A stretch of 64,000 bases of DNA from a virus (IMGVR_UViG_3300010370_000029:1-64000), one strand, 5' to 3'. Counted from the stretch's first letter, positions 1 through 10,061 are shown. Notes: generated by a model not told the origin, from the sequence alone. Program-made: numbers and translations.

Positions 1-16
1 GATTTCATATAGTACC

Positions 17-24
17 TATTTATA
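17..24 (+). promoter_or_regulatory. Candidate late promoter (TATTTATA)
   Basis: TATTTATA lies 31 bases before the fibre start codon and is followed by TGGTAG. The same octamer sits 24-35 bases before three other gene starts (9211, 13438, 57599), two of them structural operons. T4 late promoters have only a -10-like element (TATAAATA); this could be its counterpart, but the octamer also occurs by chance inside AT-rich genes. Confidence 0.4.
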
Positions 25-55
25 TGGTAGTTCTTAATTTAACCGGAGCGGAGTA

Positions 56-3000
56 GTGGCCGAAACACGTTTATCTGGGGTTTTAATCAAGACCGGTAGT
101 ATTCCCACATCAGCAATTAATAACTTTTCCGCAGAAGTCTCGTCCTCCATACCGCCAGGTGTGGTATCGTCGTCTGCGCAAATTGATGTTCGTAATACCA
201 CCGGTATTCAGACGATTGCCACTACGGGGTCAAATACCTTTAGAGGTAATCAAATTGTTACCGGTAGTTTGAACATTACGGGGTCAACCACACAAATTGG
301 TAATAATACATTAGCAGGAAACACACTATTATCGGGAACATTGATAATATCAAGTGCGCTCGGGGTTACCGATCCGTCCGTACATATATACGGCGACCTA
401 CAAGAAACAGGATATATACGATTCAATCCTACGACTACAAATATTGATTCAGGTATTAGTGCATCCTACATCTACGTCAGTGGGTCAACCAATGACTTAT
501 ATTTCACACAAAATGGAAGCGGATTCTTTAACACCACACGGTTACGGTGGTTAGAATCAAATTTATATACGGGTTTGCTAAATGGTGGTGTTATGTCGTC
601 TTCGTTGGGGTCAACGACATTTAGTATCACGTCGGGGTCTGGTCTTATCGTTACACAAAATGCAAGTCTTGCAAATGAACCGTACCCCGCAGTAAAATAT
701 GTCGTATGGGGAAATAAGACAAATGTTCCTATCACGTACTCGGGTTCCGCAAAGATTACCTACGTTGGATTAGATAGTAATGGCGATGTGGTACAACAAA
801 CCGCCGCGTGGGGGTCAACAAATATCGACCAATGGGATACAGAAATCTTCCTCGGGGTAGTATTGCATTTAAGTGGTAGTGTATCCACTGGGGTGTTTAA
901 TTCCCCACAAATTTCCTATGGTGGATTTCAAAAGAATGATGACTTTATTAGAGCATTCGGTCCATTAAAGGTAACGGGGCATACACTAACCGCAAGTGGG
1001 TCAAGTTTAGGAATTAATCGAACCGCAGGAACGGCATTCCGTGAGGGCTCAAATTATACAATTAATGCAAACCACCCATCCACGGTTACAGAAGCTGCAA
1101 CGACGACCTCAAAAATTTATCGGTATTACCTATCCGGATCCACACCAATCATTGATACAGGCGTTAGCGCAGCAGGATATACGGTCATTGACCCAACACA
1201 ATATGTAAACATTGCTACGGGACAATTAACCACAGTAACAGGAACTAGTCCAGCTACAAATCGCTGGACTGTTCAACGTGTATTCTGGGTTCCAAACTCC
1301 CCAACAAGTGCATTTATTGTTTATTACGGTAATGCAGAATATGCCACGCTACTTGACGCACGGAATGGTATTGATACCGAACCGTTCTCGGAAGCACCGA
1401 ATACGGCACTCAATGCAATATTCTTAGGTTATTTAATCGTTAGAAAAGATTGTACCAATTTAACAGATAGTGCAACGTCAGCAATCGTACAAGGCGGCAT
1501 TTTTCGTAGTGTGGGTGGTATAGGAGCATCTGGTGTTACCCCAGCATCAACCACACTAGCTTCACTATCTGATGTAGGAATTACAAGTCCTGCTGTGGGT
1601 GACTTGTTAGTATATGATGGTGCTATATGGCATAATACCAAGACGCTGAATGGAAATTACATATTGACAGGTAGTTTGACTACGAACGATGGTATTACGT
1701 CCGTATCGGTTACCAGTTCTCTGTACGGTACCAGTAGTTGGGCAGTTTCCGCATCACAAGCACTTACTGCCTCGTACGCATTAAATGCGGGTGGCTCTGG
1801 ATTCCCATTCTCTGGGAGTGCGGTTATTACGGGGTCACTATTAGTATCACAAAGTGGTATCGTAGTTACGGGGTCACTAAACGTTTCCCAAGGTATTACA
1901 GGATCATTGTTTGGGACCAGTAGTTTTGCAGTATCTGCTTCTTATGCACAAACTGCATCATTTGCCCTAACTCCACAAGGACCACAAGGCAATCAGGGTC
2001 CGCAAGGTAATCAAGGTCCACAGGGCAACCAAGGCCCTCAAGGGAATCAAGGTAATCAAGGTCCACAAGGCAATCAGGGTCCGCAAGGCAATCAAGGACC
2101 GCAGGGCAATCAAGGTCCACAAGGCAATCAGGGTCCGCAAGGTAACCAAGGACCAACTGGAAATACAGGTACCACCGGTCCACAGGGTAATCAAGGGCCA
2201 ACGGGGGTAACGGGGTCACAAGGCAATCAAGGACCACAAGGCAATCAAGGTCCACAAGGTAACCAAGGCCCTCAAGGCAATCAAGGACCAAGTGGACAAC
2301 AAGGTAATCAAGGTCCGCAGGGACTTGGGGCACAAGGTAATCAAGGTCCAACGGGTCAGCAAGGTAACCAAGGGCCACAAGGCAACCAAGGACCACAGGG
2401 TATTGCTGGGCCACAAGGCAATCAAGGTAATCAAGGTCCAACCGGCCCACAAGGAAACCAGGGCCCGCAAGGGAACCAAGGGCCACAAGGGAACCAAGGA
2501 CCGCAAGGGAACCAAGGCCCTCAGGGCAATCAAGGCCCACAGGGAAACCAGGGTCCGCAAGGCAACCAAGGACCAACCGGACCACAAGGCAATCAAGGCC
2601 CACAAGGAAACCAAGGACCAACCGGACCACAAGGTAACCAAGGTCCAACTGGAAATACGGGTACCACTGGTCCGCAAGGTAATCAAGGTCCAATTGGTTC
2701 ACAAGGCAATCAAGGTCCACAGGGCAATCAAGGACCACAAGGAAACTTAGGTCAGCAAGGCAACCAAGGCCCAACTGGTGGCACGGGTCCACAAGGAAAT
2801 CAAGGACCGCAAGGACTTGGGGCACAAGGTAATCAAGGTCCAACCGGCCCACAGGGAAACCAGGGTCCAATCGGAAGTACAGGCCCACAAGGTAATCAAG
2901 GCCCAACGGGGTCAACTGGAAGCACAGGTCCACAAGGTAATCAAGGCCCGCAAGGGGACCAAGGGCCACAAGGCAACCAAGGACCGCAGGGTAACCTAGG

Positions 3001-4186
3001 CCCACAAGGAAACCAAGGACCAACTGGACCTCAAGGTAATCAAGGACCAACCGGTGACACGGGTAGTACTGGACCACAAGGGAACCAGGGTCCGTTAGGT
3101 CCACAAGGTAATTTAGGTCCACAAGGGAACCAAGGTCCAACCGGAAATACAGGTGGTACCGGTCCACAAGGAAACCAAGGTCCAAGTGGTGCTACTGGTC
3201 CACAAGGCAATCAAGGACCGCAAGGATTAGGCCCACAAGGTAATCAAGGTCCAACCGGCGGTACAGGTCCAACCGGACCACAAGGCCGACAAGGCCCACA
3301 AGGCAATCAAGGCCCACAAGGCAATCAAGGCCCAACCGGACCACAAGGAAACCAAGGACCAACAGGACCACAAGGAAATTTGGGACCACAAGGGCGCCAA
3401 GGCCCACAAGGCAATCAAGGACCAACCGGAAATACAGGTGGCACTGGTCCACAAGGCAATCAAGGACCAACCGGCGGTACAGGCCCAACCGGACCACAAG
3501 GTAATCAAGGACCAACCGGCGGTACAGGCCCAACCGGACCGCAAGGCAATCAAGGCCCAACCGGACCAACCGGCGGTGCAGGTCCAACCGGACCACAAGG
3601 CCGCCAAGGCCCGCAGGGGAACCAAGGCCCAACCGGAAATACAGGTGGTACTGGTCCACAAGGCAATCAAGGCCCAACCGGACCAACCGGCGGTGCAGGT
3701 CCAACCGGACCACAAGGCCGCCAAGGCCCGCAGGGGAACCAAGGTCCAACCGGACCACAAGGTGCAGCTGGTGGATTTACTACAAACTCTAACGCCCAAG
3801 TAAACTCTTTAGGCGTTGGCACAGCTGCATCGGGTACGGCTGGTAATATTCGTGCAACTAACGACATTGTTGCCTACTATTCATCAGATGCTAGATTAAA
3901 GAAAAATAAGCAAGTTATTGCCAGTGCAATTGAAAAGATTCGTCAATTGGGTGGATATGAGTTTGATTGGATACCGATGGAAGGTATTCACGAAAACTAT
4001 GGTCACGACATCGGTGTTATCGCTCAAGAAATTGAAAGAGTCATTCCTGAAGTCGTTATCACCAGAGAAAATGGGTATATGGCCGTTCGTTATGAAAAGA
4101 TTGTCGCCCTATTAATTCAAGCAATCAAGGAATTAGACCTAGAAATTGAAAAATTAAAGAATAAGGACTTGACAACAGACGAGTAA
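56..4186 (+). CDS. Collagen-like tail fibre with C-terminal S74 peptidase/chaperone
   Basis: A 1376-residue virion fibre, GTG start preceded by CCGGAGCGGAG. Residues 1-640 are Ser/Thr/Gly-rich with recurrent TGS and [10 protein letters not shown]-type segments typical of phage fibre shafts. Residues about 642-1239 are some 200 collagen-like Gly-X-Y triplets, dominated by GPQGNQ with GPT, GST and GNT variants; lysine is absent from the repeats. Residues about 1276-1376 form an intramolecular chaperone of the peptidase S74 family, beginning with the characteristic SDARLKKN (Ser-Asp cleavage site) and ending in a coiled coil. By family knowledge, the C-terminal domain drives trimerisation and then cuts itself off. 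It probably recognises the host surface. The genes just downstream encode hydroxylase-like and glycosyltransferase proteins that could modify this fibre (inference). Confidence 0.9.
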   Translation: MAETRLSGVLIKTGSIPTSAINNFSAEVSSSIPPGVVSSSAQIDVRNTTGIQTIATTGSNTFRGNQIVTGSLNITGSTTQIGNNTLAGNTLLSGTLIISSALGVTDPSVHIYGDLQETGYIRFNPTTTNIDSGISASYIYVSGSTNDLYFTQNGSGFFNTTRLRWLESNLYTGLLNGGVMSSSLGSTTFSITSGSGLIVTQNASLANEPYPAVKYVVWGNKTNVPITYSGSAKITYVGLDSNGDVVQQTAAWGSTNIDQWDTEIFLGVVLHLSGSVSTGVFNSPQISYGGFQKNDDFIRAFGPLKVTGHTLTASGSSLGINRTAGTAFREGSNYTINANHPSTVTEAATTTSKIYRYYLSGSTPIIDTGVSAAGYTVIDPTQYVNIATGQLTTVTGTSPATNRWTVQRVFWVPNSPTSAFIVYYGNAEYATLLDARNGIDTEPFSEAPNTALNAIFLGYLIVRKDCTNLTDSATSAIVQGGIFRSVGGIGASGVTPASTTLASLSDVGITSPAVGDLLVYDGAIWHNTKTLNGNYILTGSLTTNDGITSVSVTSSLYGTSSWAVSASQALTASYALNAGGSGFPFSGSAVITGSLLVSQSGIVVTGSLNVSQGITGSLFGTSSFAVSASYAQTASFALTPQGPQGNQGPQGNQGPQGNQGPQGNQGNQGPQGNQGPQGNQGPQGNQGPQGNQGPQGNQGPTGNTGTTGPQGNQGPTGVTGSQGNQGPQGNQGPQGNQGPQGNQGPSGQQGNQGPQGLGAQGNQGPTGQQGNQGPQGNQGPQGIAGPQGNQGNQGPTGPQGNQGPQGNQGPQGNQGPQGNQGPQGNQGPQGNQGPQGNQGPTGPQGNQGPQGNQGPTGPQGNQGPTGNTGTTGPQGNQGPIGSQGNQGPQGNQGPQGNLGQQGNQGPTGGTGPQGNQGPQGLGAQGNQGPTGPQGNQGPIGSTGPQGNQGPTGSTGSTGPQGNQGPQGDQGPQGNQGPQGNLGPQGNQGPTGPQGNQGPTGDTGSTGPQGNQGPLGPQGNLGPQGNQGPTGNTGGTGPQGNQGPSGATGPQGNQGPQGLGPQGNQGPTGGTGPTGPQGRQGPQGNQGPQGNQGPTGPQGNQGPTGPQGNLGPQGRQGPQGNQGPTGNTGGTGPQGNQGPTGGTGPTGPQGNQGPTGGTGPTGPQGNQGPTGPTGGAGPTGPQGRQGPQGNQGPTGNTGGTGPQGNQGPTGPTGGAGPTGPQGRQGPQGNQGPTGPQGAAGGFTTNSNAQVNSLGVGTAASGTAGNIRATNDIVAYYSSDARLKKNKQVIASAIEKIRQLGGYEFDWIPMEGIHENYGHDIGVIAQEIERVIPEVVITRENGYMAVRYEKIVALLIQAIKELDLEIEKLKNKDLTTDE
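1979..3773 (+). repeat. Collagen-coding tandem repeat (18-base GPQGNQ units)
   Basis: About 1.8 kb of degenerate 9/18-base tandem units coding for Gly-X-Y, mostly GGx-CCx-CAA-GGx-AAC/T-CAA. The third codon position varies between units, so the protein repeat is kept more strictly than the DNA repeat. Long spurious open frames on both strands here are by-products of this periodicity. Longer blocks recur near the 3' end (for example around 3580 and 3700), suggesting duplication or recombination. Confidence 0.9.
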
Positions 4187-4197
4187 AGGTGTATACT
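4169..4197 (+). promoter_or_regulatory. Sigma70-type promoter
   Basis: TTGACA at 4169-4174, a 17-base spacer, and TATACT at 4192-4197. The -35 lies in the last codons of the fibre gene and the -10 just beyond its stop codon. Transcription would start near 4204 and run into the leader peptide and hairpin at 4227-4314 before the oxygenase/glycosyltransferase genes. Confidence 0.75.
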
Positions 4198-4226
4198 AAA
4201 TAGGTTACAACGCATAAGGACTATAA

Positions 4227-4277
4227 ATGAGTTATATTACAATAAAAATAAACACACGTATTCATACTGCCATATGA
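4227..4277 (+). CDS. Possible 16-residue leader peptide
   Basis: ATG at 4227 follows AAGGA (4216-4220) at ideal spacing and opens a 16-codon frame (five Ile, three Thr; three Ile codons are ATA) that ends with TGA at 4275-4277, inside the 5' arm of the following terminator hairpin. A ribosome on this frame would disturb the hairpin, so it has the layout of a translational attenuator. No homology can be judged at this length. Confidence 0.35.
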   Translation: MSYITIKINTRIHTAI

Positions 4278-4314
4278 GAATTTCTTATATGTTGGTATGA
4301 ATACGTTTTGTTTT
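4257..4314 (+). terminator. Rho-independent terminator or attenuator
   Basis: An 11-base perfect outer stem (CGTATTCATAC at 4257-4267 with GTATGAATACG at 4295-4305), an inner stem ATATGAGAA/TTCTTATAT with one G-U pair, then TTTTGTTTT. It ends transcripts of the fibre gene and, because a promoter lies upstream at 4169, may also attenuate the downstream operon. Confidence 0.8.
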
Positions 4315-4334
4315 ACACCAATTAAGGAGTTTCT

Positions 4335-5276
4335 ATGAAAGACATTATGAATCATTTTACTAATGTTAACGGTATCTTGTGGTATATGGATTCGCTAGAA
4401 GTTAACGGAAGTGCGCTGACATTCAAAGGATGGCTGGCTCACACAGAACAAGCTATCAGCTCGATAACACTTAATAACCAACCAATCCTTACGACCATCG
4501 GATTTCGACCAGATGTGGTTAAGGTGTATCCATTTTTAAAGACACCCCACGTTGGCGTCGAAGTAACAATCGATAGAAATCAAATCAAGGATTCCGTAGG
4601 ACTTATTTTAGCGGACGGGTCAACGGTTCAGAATATTGGTACATTTGAGAAGTGGGCGATATTTTATTCTGGATTTAATCCGATACAAAAGAAAGGGGTC
4701 GTAGTCGTCGATAACTTCTACGACAATCCAGATTGGATTCGTTCATTCGCAATGAATAATTTGACATTCGCTGGTTCGGATTATCATCGGGGTAAGCGTA
4801 GTGAAGAACGTTTCATTCTAAACGGAACGAAGGAAGCTTTCGAGCGTATCTTAGGTAAAGAAATTATTAATTGGAATGACCCGTCATATGCAAATGGAAA
4901 GTTCCAATACTGCACATCAACAGACCCGATTGTATACCACGTTGACACACAAACATACGCTGCGATGGTATACCTCACGCCTGATGCCCCATTAAACTCT
5001 GGAACCGCAACGTATCGTAGTAAGATTACGGGAGCAACCCGATTTGACAACTATGATGACAATCCAGAACTGTATGAACGTACATTTAAGGGTCGGTCAA
5101 GTCAAATGAATTTCTACGACAATAGTACCTACGAATTAGTTGATAGTATTGCAAACGTGTATAACCGATTGGTAATGTTCGATGCAAAGACGTTACATGC
5201 TGCTACTAACTACTTCGGTGATAGTATTGAAACCGCTCGATTCTTCCAACTGTTCTTCTTTGATGTAGCGTGGTAA
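4335..5276 (+). CDS. DUF6445-like / 2OG-Fe(II) oxygenase-like protein
   Basis: 313 residues, ATG preceded by AAGGAG. The N-terminal 115 residues are a separate all-beta-looking domain of unknown role. The C-terminal part begins with VVVVDNFYDNPD (about 121-132), a typical opening of DUF6445/prolyl-hydroxylase-like proteins. A plausible iron triad is visible: H202-x-D204 (in YHVD) and H288 (TLHAA), with R302 as a candidate 2-oxoglutarate ligand. It follows the collagen-like fibre and precedes three glycosyltransferases, which fits a role in hydroxylating a phage or host product; the substrate is not shown by the sequence. Confidence 0.6.
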   Translation: MKDIMNHFTNVNGILWYMDSLEVNGSALTFKGWLAHTEQAISSITLNNQPILTTIGFRPDVVKVYPFLKTPHVGVEVTIDRNQIKDSVGLILADGSTVQNIGTFEKWAIFYSGFNPIQKKGVVVVDNFYDNPDWIRSFAMNNLTFAGSDYHRGKRSEERFILNGTKEAFERILGKEIINWNDPSYANGKFQYCTSTDPIVYHVDTQTYAAMVYLTPDAPLNSGTATYRSKITGATRFDNYDDNPELYERTFKGRSSQMNFYDNSTYELVDSIANVYNRLVMFDAKTLHAATNYFGDSIETARFFQLFFFDVAW

Positions 5277-5277
5277 A

Positions 5278-6096
5278 ATGCAGGTAATTGATTGTGTTAT
5301 CTTTTCGGACGAGGTTGATTTACTAAAGAAGCGTCTGGCATATTACGATGACAAAGTAGACCAGTTTGTAATATGTGAAGCAGACAAAAACTTTTATGGG
5401 GAAGATAGAGAATTGGTATTTCCCACAATTCGTGACGAACTAAAAAATAAAGACAAAATAACATATTTGGTTAATCGTGAGTTTGAACACGTATCAAAAG
5501 GGATTGAATATACGTGGCCACAAGGTCCGTGGATAAATGAATGGAAGCTACGAGAACAGCTTAATTCATTTATCGCCGACCAACTGGACGATGATATTAT
5601 CATTATAAGTGACACGGATGAGTTTTACGACAAGCGGTTCATATATGACCACGGAAAGCCGGTCACGTTTATGATGACAAACAATTACTTTTATGTAAAT
5701 TACGTAGATAATAAAACGACAATACCAGGCCCGCAATTATTTACTAAGAAGAATTATTATGATTTTGCGGGTACAGAATTTGAATATTATTCGGCACATT
5801 TAAATTCTGTTCAAGGGATGAGAAACAGTCCAATGTCGGGATTTAAGAAGATTATTTATGATGCAGCGTGGCATTTCAGTTATTTGGGTGGGTTACCATC
5901 TATACGAAAGAAATTAAACAACTTTTCTCATTCTGAGCTAATGCACTATCAAAATCAGCCAGATGAGTATTTCTTAGATAAGATTTCAAAGTTTGAAGAT
6001 ATTTTTGGTAGACCCGTAACGTATGGAATCAAAGATAACTTGACGCAAGAGCTTAAAGAATTATTTAATACGCCAGAGTATTATTATTCAGTATAA
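5278..6096 (+). CDS. Glycosyltransferase family 17-like
   Basis: 272 residues, starting one base after the preceding stop codon. It resembles GT17 (beta-1,4-mannosyl-glycoprotein GlcNAc-transferase type): N-terminal IDCVIFSDEVDLL, FVICEAD near residue 31, conserved WINEWKLREQ (about 85-94), and SDTDE at 111-115 as the probable metal/nucleotide-sugar site. It is likely a GT-A enzyme adding a sugar to a phage protein, DNA or host glycan. It is the first of three consecutive transferases between two oxygenase-like genes. Confidence 0.75.
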   Translation: MQVIDCVIFSDEVDLLKKRLAYYDDKVDQFVICEADKNFYGEDRELVFPTIRDELKNKDKITYLVNREFEHVSKGIEYTWPQGPWINEWKLREQLNSFIADQLDDDIIIISDTDEFYDKRFIYDHGKPVTFMMTNNYFYVNYVDNKTTIPGPQLFTKKNYYDFAGTEFEYYSAHLNSVQGMRNSPMSGFKKIIYDAAWHFSYLGGLPSIRKKLNNFSHSELMHYQNQPDEYFLDKISKFEDIFGRPVTYGIKDNLTQELKELFNTPEYYYSV

Positions 6097-6103
6097 GGAG
6101 AGC

Positions 6104-7924
6104 ATGGTGTTAAAATTACATTTATTTACTAGATGTACTCGGTTACATAATCTAGAAAAAATTAAACAAACGGTATTTCCAAGCCCATTTGATGTGGTTT
6201 GGCATTTGTTATTTGATACTACTACACTTAAGGATATTGATGCGGAGCTGTTAAACCGACTGCAAAATAACCAAACACGGTTTTATTTTCTTAAAAGTAA
6301 TGGGACTGATTATCTTTATCCGCAAATCAGTACGATAGTGGCGGGGGTTGAAGAAGGATTCGTCTCAATTCTAGATGATGATAACATCCTACACCCAGAC
6401 TTCTATACTGAATTACTGGAAGCGATTCAACAAAATCCAACCAAGAAAGGATTTGTGTTTGAACAATATGTCGGTGGAAATGATTTTACGGGATTAGAGA
6501 TTCGTAAGGTAGGCCCAGAACATATGAAGCTCCGTCATATAGATTCTGCCCAATATGCCTTACATACATCTCTGTATAGTCTAAAAACATATGAAGGTGG
6601 GTATGATGCGGACGGTCGATTTATTGAACCTTTATATAATCTTGTACCCGATGAGTTTCACTTTATCCACAAGGTACTGTGTTTTTACAACTACTTAACA
6701 GCTGTCAAGAAAGCTAGAGTACCAAAGGTATTATATATTGGTCCTGATGAGCCAAAGCTTGAAAGTATAAATTACTTGGGGTACGAAGATGTTAGTTTAG
6801 ATGTCACGTACGCCAAGGATGATGCACAGTTAAACAATATTTTAATAAACGTCAAACCCGATTCTATTATTACCGTATCGGATGATTATAAAAAGTTTCC
6901 AAATCTGTGTTATTCAAATTTAGAAGTACGTAAAAAGTGGATGACTGTTCCTCCAACGCAACAGAATATCGGAGATATCGCATATAATTGTGCGATGAAT
7001 CAAATGCTTGAACAAAGTAATGAACATTTGATTTCGTACTTTACTCCAATTTATAACACAGGAACTAAGCTAGTCCGAACATACGAATCGTTGAAAGAGC
7101 AAACCTATCAAAATTGGGAATGGGTGATGGTTAACGATTCATCCGATGGTGGTAAAACGTTAAAAATCGCAGAGCAAATCGCAGCACAAGACCCCAGAGT
7201 TAGAGTATATGATTTTAGAGAAAAGACCAAGGGAATCATTGGGGAATCAAAATATAGAGCTGCGTGTTTGACTCGGGGTAAGTGGCTCGCAGAACTGGAC
7301 CACGACGACTTATTAACCGACAACTGTTCGATGGATGTGATGAACGCAGCAAATAAGTTTCCCGATGCTGGATTTATTTATAATGATAGCGTCGAAGTAA
7401 CCGAAGATTGGGTATCGCTTACATATGGGGAAGGATTCTCTCTTGGGTATGGCACGTATAGAAAAGTTAATTATCGGGGATGTAATTGGGATGTTGCTTT
7501 AACCTCGAACATCAACCCAAAAACAATTCGTCATATTGTTGGAGTACCGAACCACGTACGAGTATGGCGTCGTGATGTGTACTTCGCCGTCGGTGGTCAC
7601 AATAGAGACTTGGCTATAGCAGATGATTATGAATTGATTGTACGAACATTTCTACACACTAAATTTGTAAAGATACCAAAGCTCGGATACATTCAGTTTA
7701 TTTATAATAATCACACGGGTCAGAATACACACGATTTGTCGAGGGCAGATATTCAACGTAGAGTTAGAACAATTATGTATCATTATAATGCTAGGATTGC
7801 ACAAAGATTCGCAGAACTTGGCGTAGACGATTATCCATATCGAATCAACCCAAATGACCCGTTAAGCGTACCAAGTCGATTTGGAACAGAAGAAAACTTT
7901 GTAAATTACATTTACGAGGATTAA
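6104..7924 (+). CDS. Two-domain glycosyltransferase (GT2 C-terminal domain)
   Basis: 606 residues, start just after AAGGAGAGC. The C-terminal half (about 305-606) is a family 2 GT-A domain: YFTPIYN, SLKEQTYQNWEWVMVNDSSDGG, then LDHDD near residue 398 (DXD-type metal site). The N-terminal 300 residues look like a second, diverged transferase module: FSILDDDN-like acidic motif (VSILDDDN, about 88-95) and EPLYNLVPDE. It is co-transcribed with the GT17-like gene upstream and a GT2 gene two bases downstream. Confidence 0.75.
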   Translation: MVLKLHLFTRCTRLHNLEKIKQTVFPSPFDVVWHLLFDTTTLKDIDAELLNRLQNNQTRFYFLKSNGTDYLYPQISTIVAGVEEGFVSILDDDNILHPDFYTELLEAIQQNPTKKGFVFEQYVGGNDFTGLEIRKVGPEHMKLRHIDSAQYALHTSLYSLKTYEGGYDADGRFIEPLYNLVPDEFHFIHKVLCFYNYLTAVKKARVPKVLYIGPDEPKLESINYLGYEDVSLDVTYAKDDAQLNNILINVKPDSIITVSDDYKKFPNLCYSNLEVRKKWMTVPPTQQNIGDIAYNCAMNQMLEQSNEHLISYFTPIYNTGTKLVRTYESLKEQTYQNWEWVMVNDSSDGGKTLKIAEQIAAQDPRVRVYDFREKTKGIIGESKYRAACLTRGKWLAELDHDDLLTDNCSMDVMNAANKFPDAGFIYNDSVEVTEDWVSLTYGEGFSLGYGTYRKVNYRGCNWDVALTSNINPKTIRHIVGVPNHVRVWRRDVYFAVGGHNRDLAIADDYELIVRTFLHTKFVKIPKLGYIQFIYNNHTGQNTHDLSRADIQRRVRTIMYHYNARIAQRFAELGVDDYPYRINPNDPLSVPSRFGTEENFVNYIYED

Positions 7925-7925
7925 A

Positions 7926-8588
7926 ATGTACTCTATCGTTATACCCACGATGTGGAAGCAGCACCTAGGACGATTTAGAGAAGTGCTAGTTGATTTAAAT
8001 AATAGCAGTTTGGTTAATGAAATTATTTTGATAGATAATGATTCGAATTCTTGCCCAACTGAAATGTTAACGGGTTTAAGTAAATTACAGTATAACAAGC
8101 AAATAGAAAATATATATGTAAACCCAGCGTGGAACTTAGGAGTTGATATCTCTACGAGTGAATATGTGATGATTCTAAACGACGATGTATGGTGCAATCC
8201 ATCGATACCATATATATTAACTGCACATCAATCGCACGCTGATAAAGAAAACGGAATCTACGGATTATCTACGAGTTGCTTTTTATGTGAAGATATGATT
8301 ACGGATGTCCACAATACGGAAATTCAAGTAGTCAATACAGAAGGTCGAGGTACGGGGTGGGGGTGTTTATTTATGTTTAAGCGAGACAGATGGACGCCTA
8401 TCCCAAATGAATTAAAAGTCTGGTTTGGTGATGATTTTATAACCAGAGAGTTTACAAAACGTAGTGATGTAGTGTATTCAATTAAAAATGTTTGTGTAAC
8501 GGAATGGTCGATCACCTCTAGATTACCTGAATTTACCCCGATTACTGAAAACGACAAGGAAATATATTTTTCTAAATATTCTAACTAA
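7926..8588 (+). CDS. Glycosyltransferase family 2-like protein
   Basis: 220 residues. The start SIVIPTMWK, the IILIDNDS segment near residue 34 and VMILNDDVWCNP (about 77-88) are the nucleotide-binding and DXD-like features of GT-A family 2 enzymes. It is short for the family, without an added C-terminal domain. It begins two bases after the larger GT2 gene, so the two are translationally coupled. Donor and acceptor cannot be predicted. Confidence 0.7.
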   Translation: MYSIVIPTMWKQHLGRFREVLVDLNNSSLVNEIILIDNDSNSCPTEMLTGLSKLQYNKQIENIYVNPAWNLGVDISTSEYVMILNDDVWCNPSIPYILTAHQSHADKENGIYGLSTSCFLCEDMITDVHNTEIQVVNTEGRGTGWGCLFMFKRDRWTPIPNELKVWFGDDFITREFTKRSDVVYSIKNVCVTEWSITSRLPEFTPITENDKEIYFSKYSN

Positions 8589-8598
8589 GGAGTTATGT

Positions 8599-9183
8599 AT
8601 GCAAAACACTTTTATTTTCCCAAAAAAGCACGTAGATTCACAGAACTACTACTGGTTTGACAAAGGGTTTAGTGACCAAGAGCTTGATAAGATTTATCGG
8701 GAAGTTGGCGAAATCCCATTCCAAGAAGCAACCACTGCTGGTGGGAATAAGCAAATCCGCTCATCATCTATTAAGTGGGTTCCCCAAACCGAAAAGTGGG
8801 AATGGCTATATGATAAGTTGATGCGAATGGCTATCGAAGCTAATGATGTACTTTGGAACTTCGATTTACATACCGCACCAGAAGGAATTCAATACACCGA
8901 ATACCACGCTTCTGCTGGTGGTCATTATGGATGGCACCAAGACATCGGACCTGGCATGTTATCACTCCGAAAGGTGTCTATTACCGTACAATTAGCTGCT
9001 CCAGATGAATATGAAGGCGGTGATTTAGAAATCTGGCAGGGTGGAGATGGTCCACTTCAAGCCCCACGGGGTCGTGGAAATGTGGTTATTTTCCCATCCT
9101 ATATGATGCACCGGGTTGCCCCAGTCACTAAGGGAACTCGTCGGTCCTTCGTATTGTGGCTTGGTGGTGACCATTATCGGTAA
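8599..9183 (+). CDS. PKHD-type 2OG-Fe(II) oxygenase
   Basis: 194 residues, ATG after AAGGAGTTATGT. It carries the full iron/2-oxoglutarate site of the prolyl-4-hydroxylase superfamily: H113-x-D115 (GWHQD), H171 (MMHRV), and R181/R182 in RRSFVLW, with the GGDLEIW strand between. Length matches stand-alone phage/bacterial PKHD hydroxylases. It closes a cassette that starts after the collagen-like fibre with another oxygenase-like gene and three glycosyltransferases. Hydroxylation of fibre residues is an attractive but unproven role; phage dioxygenases can also act on nucleic acid. Confidence 0.88.
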   Translation: MQNTFIFPKKHVDSQNYYWFDKGFSDQELDKIYREVGEIPFQEATTAGGNKQIRSSSIKWVPQTEKWEWLYDKLMRMAIEANDVLWNFDLHTAPEGIQYTEYHASAGGHYGWHQDIGPGMLSLRKVSITVQLAAPDEYEGGDLEIWQGGDGPLQAPRGRGNVVIFPSYMMHRVAPVTKGTRRSFVLWLGGDHYR

Positions 9184-9210
9184 AATTTGTCTATTATTGG
9201 TTAAATTAGA

Positions 9211-9218
9211 TATTTATA
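9211..9218 (+). promoter_or_regulatory. Candidate late promoter (TATTTATA)
   Basis: TATTTATA ending 26 bases before the start of the small virion-protein operon at 9245, followed by GTGGTA as at the fibre gene (TGGTA). Confidence 0.4.
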
Positions 9219-9244
9219 GTGGTACCTTTCCATAAGAGACATAC

Positions 9245-10060
9245 ATGGGTATTTTAGAACGAGTATTGGCCGGGGCGAGTTTTACAAGAAGAACACTTAC
9301 TATTCCTACATTTTATGCAGGAATAGTAAGTGGGGCTATGGCACCTCGTCCCGGTGGGGCATTTATTTTATTAAATGCAGAATCAAATAAGACCACGCGA
9401 ATCAGATTATATTCGGACAGTGCTAGTGTCAATATTGATGCTAGTAGAGGGCCTACCGATTTCAATCTCAACGATTCAGTTGCATTAATCTCCGATATTT
9501 CTTTAATACAAGGAACTGGTCTAAGCCTTGATTTAAATCCGCCTATTATCGGAAACACGTTTAGTAATGGTGATGTATGGTATCATATTAGTAGTTCATT
9601 CGGTCCTACAGCGGTGAACTTAACAGTATATGATTTTGGAGTTGTTGGAGATAGTATCACCGACCGCACTTCATTAATAATAAGTCGGTCATCTATCCCT
9701 ACTACGGGGTATGGCGTGTCTGGTAGTATTACCACAAAGAAGAGTTTTATAATATTAAGTGGTAGCGCCACAACAGGATCACGGTTAAGACTATATTCAA
9801 CACGAATTGAAGATGTTCCGTCATCAGAACAAACGCGGTCATTCGATACGGCCTCGTCGGCCGCATCACAATTGATTGCAGACGTTATTTTTGATACTGG
9901 AAGTTTTGCATACAAGTTTGTTCCTGTGTTGGAAGCCTACACGTGGGAAGCTGGAAACCTTTCTACTGGAACCGGAACGCTTGGGTATCAATTAGAAAAT
10001 AGAACGGGTGCTACACAAAATATCACCGCGTCACTCTACATTCTCTCCACAGAAGAATAA
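9245..10060 (+). CDS. Putative virion protein of unknown function
   Basis: 271 residues, Ser/Thr/Gly-rich and beta-strand-rich, starting MGILERVLAGASF. Such composition and its position at the head of an operon of collagen-like small proteins suggest a structural role (fibre, decoration or tail protein). Its own candidate late promoter at 9211 supports virion expression. No enzymatic motif is seen. Confidence 0.55.
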   Translation: MGILERVLAGASFTRRTLTIPTFYAGIVSGAMAPRPGGAFILLNAESNKTTRIRLYSDSASVNIDASRGPTDFNLNDSVALISDISLIQGTGLSLDLNPPIIGNTFSNGDVWYHISSSFGPTAVNLTVYDFGVVGDSITDRTSLIISRSSIPTTGYGVSGSITTKKSFIILSGSATTGSRLRLYSTRIEDVPSSEQTRSFDTASSAASQLIADVIFDTGSFAYKFVPVLEAYTWEAGNLSTGTGTLGYQLENRTGATQNITASLYILSTEE

Positions 10061-10061
10061 T

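Noticed and set aside
1979-3773. Regular short repeats that could suggest a CRISPR-like array.
   Set aside because: Units are contiguous, in frame, codon-degenerate and encode Gly-X-Y; there are no unique spacers.
1896-3803. Several long open frames on both strands inside the collagen-coding region (up to 429 codons on the - strand).
   Set aside because: They follow from the 9-base periodicity and lack of stop codons in the repeat; their proteins are low-complexity and no ribosome sites fit.
7370-7710. Further TATTTATA octamers within the glycosyltransferase gene.
   Set aside because: They fall inside codons for Phe-Ile-Tyr-Asn-type sequences and are not near a gene start, so they are treated as chance matches.
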